A stretch of DNA of 64,000 bases, taken from assembly GCA_963701735.1 (NCBI GenBank), contig CAVPBI010000017.1, forward strand, positions 210,223-274,222, read 5' to 3'. The DNA comes from CAWABB01 sp963701735 (GTDB lineage Bacteria; Bacteroidota; Ignavibacteria; UBA10030; UBA6906). Of this stretch, positions 47,786 to 57,100 are shown in pieces (position 1 is the first letter of the stretch; each line of letters begins with the position of its first letter). A program made the position numbers and the translations under genes. The notes under the pieces are model-generated. The model made no database searches, was not told the origin of the DNA, and saw only the letters and a program-made list of their open reading frames with translations.

Positions 47786-49006
47786 ATGACTGCCTGCATT
47801 CCGATCATGAAAGCCCTTCTTACCGAAAATATACACCCCAATGCGCTGAACGTTCTTACGGGGGCGGGAGTCGAGGTCCGCACCCTGTCGGGAAGCCCGG
47901 CGCCCGGCGATCTCATTCGTGCCCTCGAAGGCGTGTCCTTGCTCGGCATCCGCTCTCGGACCATGGTGACCAGGGACATTCTCGATCGTGCGCCCGACCT
48001 CCTCGCGGTGGGGGCGTTCTGCATCGGGACGAACCAGGTGGACCTCGAGGCGGCCTCGTTGCGAGGGGTGGCCGCATTCAATGCCCCGTTCAGCAACACG
48101 CGAAGCGTCGCGGAGCTGGTCATCGCCGAAATCATTGTGCTGCTGCGGCGGCTGTATGACAAAGTGAACCGCGCCCATCAGGGCGTATGGGATAAATCGA
48201 CCGAAAACGCCCGGGAGGTGCGGGGGAAGAAGCTCGGAATCATCGGCTTCGGAAACATCGGCTCCCAGATCTCGACCATGGCGGAAGCAATGGGGATGGA
48301 CGTCTACTATCACGATATCGTCGACAAGCTGACGATCGGGAACGCGACGCGCGTTCAGTCCCTTGCGCAGCTACTCGCGACTGTCGACATCGTTACGATC
48401 CATGTGGACGGCAGCCCGGCAAACGCCAACCTGATCGGCCGACCCGAGTTTGCGCTGATGAAGGACGGCGTGCTCTTCCTGAATCTGAGCCGGGGCCATG
48501 TGGTGGACCTTGAGGCGCTTGCCGACGCGCTTCGCTCGGGCAAAATAGGAGGGGCGGCGATCGACGTCTTCCCGGACGAGCCGCAGAGCGCCTCGCATCC
48601 CTTCGAGTCCCCCATGCAGGGCATGCCGAACGTCCTGTTGACTCCCCATATCGGCGGGAGCACCGAGGAAGCTCAGGAGAATATTGCCTCGTTCGTGTCG
48701 CAAAAGATGCTCGACTACGTCACCACCGGCAACACGTTTACCAGCGTGAATTTCCCTCGCATCAACCTTCCCCCGCCCGAAGACGCTTCCACGAAGCGGC
48801 TCCTTCACGTTCACCAGAATGTCCCCGGCGTGCTGTCGCGCATCAACGGGATCCTGGGCAACAACAACGTGAACGTCGTCTCGCAGGCGCTCCGCACGAA
48901 CGAGCTGATCGGGTACGCGATTGCCGACATGGATGCCGAGTACCGTGATGCCCTGTTCTCGGAGCTTCAGCAGGTGCCTCACTCTATTCGCGTCCGCATT
49001 CTGTAG
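47786..49006 (+). CDS. serA: D-3-phosphoglycerate dehydrogenase
   Basis: Intact, 406 aa from ATG 47786 (47807 is an alternative). First step of serine synthesis, cytoplasmic. Substrate-domain opening ALLTENIHPNALNVL, the NAD-binding GKKLGIIGFGNIGSQ (GxGxxG), catalytic Arg in NLSRGHVVD, Glu in FPDEPQ, and His in LTPHIGGSTEEAQ. The C-terminal ACT domain (HVHQNVPGVLSRINGILGN, VSQALRTNELIGYAI) is of the E. coli type with serine feedback control. Length agrees with the short bacterial form. Stands alone. Confidence 0.95.
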   Translation: MTACIPIMKALLTENIHPNALNVLTGAGVEVRTLSGSPAPGDLIRALEGVSLLGIRSRTMVTRDILDRAPDLLAVGAFCIGTNQVDLEAASLRGVAAFNAPFSNTRSVAELVIAEIIVLLRRLYDKVNRAHQGVWDKSTENAREVRGKKLGIIGFGNIGSQISTMAEAMGMDVYYHDIVDKLTIGNATRVQSLAQLLATVDIVTIHVDGSPANANLIGRPEFALMKDGVLFLNLSRGHVVDLEALADALRSGKIGGAAIDVFPDEPQSASHPFESPMQGMPNVLLTPHIGGSTEEAQENIASFVSQKMLDYVTTGNTFTSVNFPRINLPPPEDASTKRLLHVHQNVPGVLSRINGILGNNNVNVVSQALRTNELIGYAIADMDAEYRDALFSELQQVPHSIRVRIL

Positions 49007-49133
49007 CGGTCACCCCGTTCCGAGCGGTCACCCCGTATCCGGATGGCCACCTCGTATGCGGACGTTCACCCCGTATCCGGATGGCCACCTCGTATCCGGC
49101 CGGTCACCCTGTACCCGGACTGTCACCAGAGAT
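49007..49133 (+). repeat. 19-bp tandem repeat array, about 6.5 copies
   Basis: It begins at the base after the serA stop. Units: 18 bp at 49007, then 19-bp units at 49025, 49044, 49063, 49082 and 49101, and a partial one at 49120. Two alternating versions occur: CGGTCACCCCGTATCCGGA and TGGCCACCTCGTATCCGGA. No spacers separate them, so this is not CRISPR. The following 226 bp to the VIT gene shows no gene. Confidence 0.85.
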
Positions 49134-49359
49134 ATTTCACCAGCAACCGGACGGTGCGGGCGCGAGTGTCACCGCGCCCGGCCTCGCCACATCGGGTGGA
49201 ATTGACTTTGGCGGGACGTCCGGGTACATTCAGGTGGACGCAGGCGCCGGAAAGCGAGCCATGGGTCCGCCTCGTCATCCCCTTCTGCGCTGCCGCGTCT
49301 CTGCTCTCTCCAGGGATCCTCCAGAAACGAGCACCCTCAGTCACCGCACGGAGGTGTCT

Positions 49360-51543
49360 ATGCGACACTGGTTCTGTCTTGCCTTATCCTCCCTGTTATT
49401 GAACGTGCCTGCACCCCTGTTGCTGGACGCACCTGCGCACAGTCAGTACGCCTGGCTGATGGTGCAGCATCCCCAGGAGACCTGGAGGTACGGGACGGGG
49501 ACGATCGAAGATGCAACGATCGTTCTGAAACCGAGGGGGACGCACATGCAGTGCGACCTTTACCTGCAGTTCTCGCCTCGAGGCGTCTTCTCGTCGGCGT
49601 CTGACAGCGTCGAGGTGAGGTTCGACTTCTCGATCGCTCCCTCGGCCTCCCTCACCGATATGTGGCTGTGGGTCGAGGAAGACATCATGAAGGCGCTGAT
49701 CCTCGACCGGTGGACCGCATCGTCGATCTACGAAGACATCGTGAAAAGGCGCAGGGACCCATGCCTCGTTCTGAAGGAAGGGACCGACTATTACGACGTC
49801 AAGATCTATCCCCTGCCGGGGAACGGCAGGCGCAGGATCATGCTCAGTTATGTGATCCCCATGACCTGGGGAGCGCGCTCCGTGACAGTCCCGCTGCCGG
49901 CGCACCTGCTGAGGGCCTCGGCCTACGGCCCGCCGGAACTCAGGGTGCGGGTCGAGCCGGACGCGTCGTTCAAAGCCCCGCGGCTTCTCGAATACCCCGA
50001 GAAGCCGTTCGTGGCGGTGTATGACAGCGTCATGGGGCCCATCCTGCAGGTGGAGATACCCGGATCGCTGCAGGAGTCGCAATCGTCGATGACACTGGCG
50101 ATGGACTTCGCCGTTCAGCGCGAGCTGTATCTGGTCCGGTACGAGCAGGAAGGCGAAGGCTACTACCAGATGGCGTTTCTGCCATACCAGGTGCTCGGGG
50201 AAGAGCTTTCCCGCCGTGTCGCGTTCCTCCTCGACTACGACGAGCTCTCGGCTCCCATGGACATGGCGACGTACCTTCAGAACGTGAAGGCCATGGTGCT
50301 GAACCATTTTGTGGAAGCGGATTCGTTCAATCTCATCTTCAGGACGAACGCCGGGATCAGGCGCGCCTCGACCGGCTGGTTCTCCGCGAGCGGGGAGGGG
50401 ATCGACTCGGCATTCGCCGTGGCCGCCCCGGATTCCATCAAGCCATTCAGCGCACTCCGCGAGCTGCTGCTGGATGGAATCGGATTCGTGCACGAGCAGG
50501 GGGATGGCTCGCTTCTCCTGCTCTCTTCGTCCACCGACTACTGCGACTACCGCCTGGCGAATCCGCTGATCAACGAGTTGAAGGCGGCGCTGGTTCCGAG
50601 CGTTGCGATTCACATCGTGGACTTCGCCATCCGGTACTACAAAGTCCTGTACATTGACGACCGGTATTTCTATAACAACACCTACCTGTGGGAAAATCTG
50701 ACGCGCGTGAGCGGAGGCGGATATTCCACGACACAGGACTGGATGACGGGCGACTTTCCGTCGCAGTTGAACGCTATCGTGCCGTATCTCCGCGGCGCGC
50801 CCGGGGCGTTCGACGTGCAGACGCGCCTGGAGAACGGGTTCTGCACCTCGCGGTACACGCTCGGCGGGGTTTCGGAAGCCACGGTCAACTGGGACTCCCC
50901 CATCCACCAGGTCGGGAAGTACTACGGCACATTCCCGTTCATCGCGGAGTTTTCCGCGCTGGTCCAGGGGCGTCCGGTGAACAGGATATTCAGGGTGGAG
51001 GCCGCTGACGCTATCGTTGGCGATTCGAGCGTTGCGCAGTCCTGGGCGGGACAGTGGATCGCCCAGATGGAGGGAGAGCCGCAGACGAATCAGCTCACGA
51101 AGCAGATTATCGAACTGAGCCTGAAGTCGCGCGTGCTTTCGTACCACACCGCGTTCCTCGCGCTTGAGCCGAACGACACGATTCCCGCGTGCCTCACATG
51201 CGAGGATGAATCGGGTGGGACGGCCGTCGAGGAGACCGCCGACGCAGACACGGTGTCGGATGTGAGCGTCGACGCATATCCAAATCCGTTCAATCAGAGC
51301 ACGACGATACGTGTGAAGCTGCCGCGCGACGTCTCGCCCGACCAGGTGGCGGTGAGGATGTTCAATACCCTCGGGCAGGTGGTTCGCACGTTTGATGCGA
51401 TGGCGATGGCCGGGACCGGCCGGGCGTCGTACGTGTGGGACGGCAGAAATGACCAGGGGGTTGCCCTGGCGTCGGGCATGTACGTGTTCGTGCTTTCCTC
51501 CCCGCGGGGGAATCAGTCGATGAAGTTGATGATGGTCAAGTAG
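49360..51543 (+). CDS. Secreted VIT-domain protein with T9SS sorting domain
   Basis: Intact, 727 aa from ATG 49360, preceded by GGAGGTG; signal peptide HWFCLALSSLLLNVPAPLLL. Residues about 40-200 form a VIT (vault/inter-alpha-trypsin) domain with ASSIYEDIVKRRRDPCLVLK and YDVKIYPLPGNGRRRIMLSY. The vWA-like part that normally follows has lost the MIDAS metal motif (FLLDYDELSAPMD instead of DxSxS). The end is a FlgD-like Ig fold serving as a T9SS tail: VDAYPNPFNQSTTIRVKLP to NQSMKLMMVK. A surface adhesin or matrix protein is likely, with protein binding independent of the usual metal site. Confidence 0.82.
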   Translation: MRHWFCLALSSLLLNVPAPLLLDAPAHSQYAWLMVQHPQETWRYGTGTIEDATIVLKPRGTHMQCDLYLQFSPRGVFSSASDSVEVRFDFSIAPSASLTDMWLWVEEDIMKALILDRWTASSIYEDIVKRRRDPCLVLKEGTDYYDVKIYPLPGNGRRRIMLSYVIPMTWGARSVTVPLPAHLLRASAYGPPELRVRVEPDASFKAPRLLEYPEKPFVAVYDSVMGPILQVEIPGSLQESQSSMTLAMDFAVQRELYLVRYEQEGEGYYQMAFLPYQVLGEELSRRVAFLLDYDELSAPMDMATYLQNVKAMVLNHFVEADSFNLIFRTNAGIRRASTGWFSASGEGIDSAFAVAAPDSIKPFSALRELLLDGIGFVHEQGDGSLLLLSSSTDYCDYRLANPLINELKAALVPSVAIHIVDFAIRYYKVLYIDDRYFYNNTYLWENLTRVSGGGYSTTQDWMTGDFPSQLNAIVPYLRGAPGAFDVQTRLENGFCTSRYTLGGVSEATVNWDSPIHQVGKYYGTFPFIAEFSALVQGRPVNRIFRVEAADAIVGDSSVAQSWAGQWIAQMEGEPQTNQLTKQIIELSLKSRVLSYHTAFLALEPNDTIPACLTCEDESGGTAVEETADADTVSDVSVDAYPNPFNQSTTIRVKLPRDVSPDQVAVRMFNTLGQVVRTFDAMAMAGTGRASYVWDGRNDQGVALASGMYVFVLSSPRGNQSMKLMMVK

Positions 51544-51553
51544 ACCGCTGGGT

Positions 51554-51891
51554 GTGGTCGATCGCGACAGGGGCGGTTGGTCCTTCTCGGGACGAGTACT
51601 GGATTCCGAGGACGCATGGGCGGATTTCTTCCTTCGGGAGTGTCCCTCCGATGTTGTCACGAAGCCGGGGAGCGTATCCCGATGTGGGACGAAGTCCTCG
51701 GCCTCGCACTGTGTTCAGCTCGAGCGGTTGCGCCCGTCCGCACGGTTGGATGGGACGTCGCCGTCACGCCGTCGGGCCCCGTCCTCGTGGAGGGGAACTT
51801 CTGGTACGATCCCCCCGCCGAAGGATTCCGCATGAATGAGCTGTTTTCCGCACTTGCCGCTGACAGGCTGCTCGAACGAAACGCTGGATAA
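51554..51891 (+). pseudogene. Relic of a sugar-transfer-associated ATP-grasp protein
   Basis: The last 75 residues (frame from about 51667) read ERIPMWDEVLGLALCSARA, TVGWDVAVTPSGPVLVEGN and end LAADRLLERNAG, a clear C-terminus of the ATPgrasp_ST family. Just upstream, in another frame, ADFFLRECPSDVVTKPG resembles the family's middle strand before the KP motif, but the roughly 130 residues that should lie between are absent, as is the N-terminus. It looks like a gene with a large internal deletion and 5' loss. No usable start. It lies 10 bp after the VIT gene stop. Confidence 0.55.
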
Positions 51892-51963
51892 TCTCATTCC
51901 CCCTTCGTAGTTTGTACGACCCTCGTTGTTCTCTCCAGCTCTCATCACGGACGGAGTCGATCT

Positions 51964-53625
51964 ATGGCGACCATCGGCTTGAGTTTTGTCGATTGGCTGA
52001 TCATTGCTATCTATTTTGCTTTTATCCTCGGGATCGGGTTCTACCTGAAGAGGTTCACAAAGAGTCAAGAAGACTTCTTCATCGCGGGGCGGAAGAACAG
52101 CCAGTGGGTCGCCGGACTTGCATTCCTCTCCGCGAACCTCGGCGCGCTCGAGCTCCTCGGGATGACCGGCAACACGTTCAAGTACGGCATGTACGTGGCG
52201 CACTTCTACTGGATCGGCGCGATCCCGGCAATGCTTTTCCTCGGCATCTACATGATGCCGTTCTACTACAGCAGCAGGATTCACTCGGTCCCGGGGTACC
52301 TCAAGCTCCGTTTCGACGAGCGCACACGGGTTCTGAATGCGATCGCTTTTGCGATCATGACGCTTCTGGTCTCGGGCATCAACCTGTACGCGATGGCGCT
52401 GGTGCTCCACACGTTTCTGGGATGGAACTGGGACGTGAGCATGTGGATTTCGGCGCTTACGGTTGCCCTCTACGTCACAATGAGCGGCCTCCTCTCCGCA
52501 ATCTTCACCGAGATCCTGCAGTTCTTCCTCATCTGGTTCGGCCTCGTGCTGGTGTCCATCCTCGGCATCGTGGAGTTCGGCGGGATCGACCAGGTGATGG
52601 CACGGATTCCCGAATCCTTCAGCACCCTCTGGTCGACGTCGGCGAATCCGGCCGAGAACGGGATGGTGGTAAGCTGGGTGGGCATCGTTCTGGGTCTCGG
52701 ATTCGTGCTGTCGTTCGGGTACTGGACGACCGACTTCCTCGTAGTTCAGCGGGCATTCTCCGCGAAGGACCTGAAGCACGCGCGGATGACTCCGATCATC
52801 GCATCGTTTTTCAAGATGGCGGTGCCCTTTCTCGTGATCATGGCAGGCCTCGTGGCCCTGGCTCTGGCCAAGGACCCGACCAGCGGGTTCGTGCTGCTGA
52901 ACGACGGCGGACAGGTCAACTACGACTCGGCGCTGCCGCTCCTGATCCAGAGGTACTATCCGGCGGGTCTCGCCGGCCTCGGGATCACCGCACTGCTCGC
53001 GGGCTTCATGGCCGGCCAGGCCGGCAACGTGAGCGCCTTCAATACGGTCTGGACGTACGACATCTACCGCGCCTTGATCAAGAAGGACGCGTCAGACGCA
53101 CACCTGCTCTGGATGGGCCGCGTGACAACGGTCGTCGGGATCATCCTCTCTGTCGGCACAGCCTACTGGGCAAAGAGCTTTCCAAGCATCATGGACTACA
53201 TGCAGGCGATCTTCTCCTGGGTAAACGCCCCGCTGTTTGCAACCATGCTCCTCGGCATGTTCGTCGTCTGGATCACGCCGGCGGGAGCGTTCTGGGGCCT
53301 GGTGACCGGCATGCTCTCCTCGTTCGTGCTCTTTCTGGCGGTAAAATTCGCATGGATCGACCCCTCGATTCTGACGATGTCGACCACGTACAGCGACATG
53401 GCGGCGAACTTCTGGAGGGCCTGGTGGGCATGGCTCATCTGTTTCGTCCTAACGATCGTCATCAGCCTCTTCACGGCAAAGAGGCCGAAGGAAGAGCTCG
53501 TGGGGCTCGTCCGCGGCCTTACGCCCGATGCGAAAACGGGGTCCGTCGCGTTTACCGGTACTCCCGAATTCTGGGCGATCATCTCGCTGGTCGTCCTCGT
53601 GATTCTCAATGTCTACTTCTGGTGA
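51964..53625 (+). CDS. Sodium:solute symporter (SSS family)
   Basis: Intact, 553 aa, about 13-14 helices. N-terminal LSFVDWLIIAIYFAFILGIG and FYLKRFTKSQEDFFIAGRK are SSS-family hallmarks; GYWTTDFLVVQRAFSAKDLK and GLGITALLAGFMAGQAGNVS (sodium-site helix) follow. A Na+-coupled uptake system of the inner membrane, sugar/inositol branch by overall look; substrate unknown. A 66-aa membrane protein follows after 12 bp, a common companion of these symporters in this phylum. Confidence 0.92.
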   Translation: MATIGLSFVDWLIIAIYFAFILGIGFYLKRFTKSQEDFFIAGRKNSQWVAGLAFLSANLGALELLGMTGNTFKYGMYVAHFYWIGAIPAMLFLGIYMMPFYYSSRIHSVPGYLKLRFDERTRVLNAIAFAIMTLLVSGINLYAMALVLHTFLGWNWDVSMWISALTVALYVTMSGLLSAIFTEILQFFLIWFGLVLVSILGIVEFGGIDQVMARIPESFSTLWSTSANPAENGMVVSWVGIVLGLGFVLSFGYWTTDFLVVQRAFSAKDLKHARMTPIIASFFKMAVPFLVIMAGLVALALAKDPTSGFVLLNDGGQVNYDSALPLLIQRYYPAGLAGLGITALLAGFMAGQAGNVSAFNTVWTYDIYRALIKKDASDAHLLWMGRVTTVVGIILSVGTAYWAKSFPSIMDYMQAIFSWVNAPLFATMLLGMFVVWITPAGAFWGLVTGMLSSFVLFLAVKFAWIDPSILTMSTTYSDMAANFWRAWWAWLICFVLTIVISLFTAKRPKEELVGLVRGLTPDAKTGSVAFTGTPEFWAIISLVVLVILNVYFW

Positions 53626-53637
53626 GGAGCTGAGACT

Positions 53638-53838
53638 ATGAAACCGATCTGGTTCTTCGTGGGCATACTGCTGAGCGTCATGGGTGCGGTGATCACTCTC
53701 TCGGGCATCGGAGGACTGATGTCGCCCCCGGAACAGATGAAGGTGCTGGGTCACCTCCACGCCGACTTCTGGTGGGGTCTGGTGATGACCGTTGCCGGCG
53801 TGATCTTTCTGGTGACGAACAAGAACAAAACCGCGTAG
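53638..53838 (+). CDS. 66-aa two-helix membrane protein, symporter partner
   Basis: Intact. Two hydrophobic segments (IWFFVGILLSVMGAVITLSG and FWWGLVMTVAGVIFLVTNKN) flank a short polar loop, HLHADFWWG. It starts 12 bp after the SSS symporter and is surely co-transcribed; small proteins of this shape often follow SSS genes and may be subunits. No named family assigned with certainty. Confidence 0.75.
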   Translation: MKPIWFFVGILLSVMGAVITLSGIGGLMSPPEQMKVLGHLHADFWWGLVMTVAGVIFLVTNKNKTA

Positions 53839-53872
53839 TCCATACGGCCCACACGACTCTCAAGGGATGACC

Positions 53873-54098
53873 ATGACCAACAAAGATCACGGTAAAGGAC
53901 AACGGGTCGCTGCGCGTTGAAGGCGACTTTGAGTTGTATGACATGGCGGGGAACAAGTACGATCTGGCGGGACGGCAGCATATCTCGCTCTGCCGCTGCG
54001 GTGCAAGCGCGAAGAAGCCGTTTTGCGACGGTGCCCACAGGGCTGCGGGATTCCAATCGGTCTGCACCGGGTATGCGCTCGAGCCGACGAAGACCTGA
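53873..54098 (+). CDS. CDGSH iron-sulfur protein, frameshifted near the start
   Basis: About 74 aa. Starts MTNK at 53873 after AAGGGA; one extra A in the AAA run 53882-53886 shifts the frame, and repaired it reads MTNKITVKDNGSLRVEGDFE. The cluster site is LCRCGASAKKPFCDGAH (three Cys and one His binding a 2Fe-2S cluster), the mark of the CDGSH/mitoNEET family. Small soluble redox protein, role unknown. It follows the symporter pair by 34 bp and is closed by a strong hairpin. Confidence 0.82.
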
Positions 54099-54139
54099 CC
54101 GCCGCCAGGCGGTCGGTCACAGCTTCCCCTGAACAAAGC

Positions 54140-54168
54140 ACACGGGCCCCGGTTTCCGGGGCCCGTGT
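54140..54168. terminator. Bidirectional hairpin terminator
   Basis: Perfect 13-bp stem ACACGGGCCCCGG / CCGGGGCCCGTGT with a TTT loop, between the CDGSH gene and the convergent DUF4397 gene. Confidence 0.8.
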
Positions 54169-54194
54169 GTTGACGCGTGATGTGGTGCGTTTGC

Positions 54195-57100
54195 TTACTT
54201 GACGAGCATCATCTTCTTCGTTTCAACGAAGCTGTTCGTCACGAGCCTGTAGAAGTACGTCCCCGAGGGAAGACCCGCTGCGTTGAACGTCGCATTGTAG
54301 ATCCCCGGCTTCACTTCGCCGTTCACGAGTGTCGCGACTTCCTGCCCGATCGAATTGAACACCTTCAGGCTTGCGAACTGAGCTTCGGCGATTGAGAAGG
54401 AGATCAGCGTCGACGGGTTGAACGGGTTCGGATAGTTCTGCGTGAGCTCGAACTTGTCCGGGATCGTCGACCCCACGAGGTCTACGCTCGTTACGTCCAC
54501 CGGGAACGCGATGACTGTTCCGTCGACCAGCGCGGCATACAGACCGAAGGCCGGTCCGTTCTGATCGTTGGCCGGGCTGAGGAAGCCGGAGGCGAAGACG
54601 ACCGCAGAGCCATCGGCCAGACCGCTGAGGTCGGCCGTGTAGCTGGCAACGGTGGCCATGCCGGAAGCATCCTTGACGTCCAGCGTGTAGCTTGCCGGCG
54701 GGACCGGGATGTAGCCGGTGATGTCGCCGTAGGCCGCATTATCAACCAGAGTGGCCACACCGCGTGCGACGACATCCACAGTCGGGGCATCGGTGGCGCC
54801 ATGCAGCGCGAAGAACTCGACGTTGCCGCCGCTACCAGCTTCCTTGGCGCCGGCCTTGATGAAGAGACCGAAGCCGGTGGCACGGCCGTCGGGATTGCTC
54901 TCGAAGTTGGCCGGGTTGAGGACGCCGTTGGCGATAGCGACATAGGTCTCGCCGTCGGTCAGCGTGAGCTGGAAGTTCTTCAGGGTGTCGGCCGCGGAGG
55001 TACTGCTGCCGCCTGCAACGCCGATGTTGATGGGTGTGCCGGCCGGGGCATCGATGAACGGGGTGGCTGCCCGGAAGGCAAAGTCATTCAATAGCAGCGC
55101 GCCGTCGAGATAGATATCGACGTTTGCCGCTGCGGGATCGGCCGCGTTGTGGATGACCTGCAGACGGGCGCCCGGGGTCTTCACCGGGAACGCGATGACA
55201 GTTCCGTCAACCAGCGCGGCATACAGGCCGAAGGCCTCGCCGTTCTGATCGTTGGCCGGGCTGAGGAAGCCGGAGGCGAAGACGACCGCCGAGCCGTTGG
55301 CCAGACCACTGAGGTCGGCCGTGTAGCTGGCAACGGTGACCATGCCGGAAGCATCCTTGACGTCCAGCGTGTAGCTTGCCGGGGGGACCGGGATGTAGCC
55401 GGTGATGTCGCCGTAGGCCGCATTATCAACCAGGGTGGCCACACCGCGTGCGACGACATCCACAGTCGGGGCATCGGTGGCGCCATGCAGCGCGAAGAAC
55501 TCGACGTTGCCGCCGCTACCGGCTTCCTTGGCGCCGGCCTTGATGAAGAGACCGAAGCCGGTGGCACGGCCGTCGGGATTGCTCTCGAAGTTGGCCGGGT
55601 TGAGGACGCCGTTGGCGATAGCGACATAGGTCTCGCCGTCGGTCAGCGTGAGCTGGAAGTTCTTCAGGGTGTCGGCCGCGGAGGTGCTGCTGCCGCCTGC
55701 AACGCCGATGTTGATGGGCGTGCCGGCCGGGGCATCGATGAACGGCGTGGCCGCGCGGAAGGCAAAGTCATTCAACAGCAGCGCGCCGTCGAGATAGATA
55801 TCGACGTTTGCCGCTGCGGGATCAGCCGCGTTGTGGATGACCTGCAGACGGGCCGAGGGGGTCTTCACCGGGAACGCGATGACAGTTCCATCGACCAGCG
55901 CGGCATACAGACCGAAGGCCTCGCCGTTCTGATCGTTGGCCGGGCTGAGGAAGCCGGAGGCGAAGACGACCGCAGAGCCATCGGCCAGACCGCTGAGGTC
56001 GGCCGTGTAGCTGGCAACGGTGACCGTGCCGGAAGCATCCTTGACGTCCAGCGTGTAGCTTGCCGGGGGGACCGGGATGTAGCCGGTGATGTCTCCGTAA
56101 GCCGCGTTGTCAACCAGGGTGGCCACACCGCGTGCGACGACATCCACAGTCGGGGCATCGGTGGCGCCATGCAGCGCGAAGAACTCGACGTTGCCGCCGC
56201 TACCGGCTTCCTTGGCACCGGCCTTGATGAAGAGACCGAAGCCGGTGGCACGGCCGTCGGGATTGCTCTCGAAGTTGGCCGGGTTGAGGACGCCGTTGGC
56301 GATAGCGACATAGGTCTCGCCGTCGGCAAGCGTGAGCTGGAAGTTCTTCAGGGTGTCGGCCGCGGAGGTGCTGCTGCCGCCTGCAACGCCGATGTTGATG
56401 GGCGTGCCGGCCGGGGCATCGATGAACGGCGTGGCCGCGCGGAAGGCAAAGTCATTCAGCAGCGGCGCGCCGTCGAGATAGATATCAACGCTTGCCGCTG
56501 CGGGATCGGCCGCGTTGTGAATGACCTGCAGACGGGCTGACGGCGTTTTCACCGGGAACGCGATGACAGTTCCATCGACCAGCGCGGCATACAGACCGAA
56601 GGCCTCGCCGTTCTGATCGTTGGCCGGGCTGAGGAAGCCGGAGGCGAAGACGACCGCCGAGCCATCGGCCAGACCGCTGAGGTCGGCCGTGTAGCTGGCA
56701 ACGGTGACCGTGCCGGAGGCATCCTTGACGTCCAGCGTGTAGCTTGCCGGGGGAACCGGGATGTAGCCGGTGATATCGCCGTAGGCCGCGTTGTCAACCA
56801 GGGTGGCCACACCGCGCGCGACGACATCCACAGTCGGGGCATCGGTGGCGCCATGCAGCGCGAAGAACTCGACGTTACCGCCGCTACCGGCTTCCTTAGC
56901 GCCGGACTTGACGAAGATCCCGAAACCGGTGGCACGGCCGTCGGGATTGCTCTCGAAGTTGGCCGGGTTGAGGACGCCGTTGGCGATAGCGACATAGGTC
57001 TCGCCGTCAGCAAGCGTGAAGACGAAATTCTTGAGCGTGTCGGCTGCGGACGTGCTGTTGCCGGGAGCGATGCCGACGTTAAAGGGGACCCCAGCCGGGG

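Noticed and set aside
49007..49133. CRISPR array
   Set aside because: The 19-bp units are contiguous, without spacers, and no cas genes are in the window.
49396..51660. A 754-codon open frame on the minus strand
   Set aside because: Antisense to the intact VIT protein, rich in Arg/His/Pro as expected of a GC-rich shadow frame, with no recognisable domain. The same holds for 30141-31613 and 22925-24220 minus.
1..54098. Programmed +1 frameshifting as a genome-wide rule
   Set aside because: The junctions share no slippery codon, stop or pseudoknot-like context, four shifts are of the opposite sign, and many long genes have none.
55149..56540. A long plus-strand open frame of 463 codons inside the DUF4397 gene
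   Set aside because: It is the antisense shadow of the 684-bp repeats; its own sequence is merely repeated and low in complexity, while the minus strand encodes a clear secreted protein.
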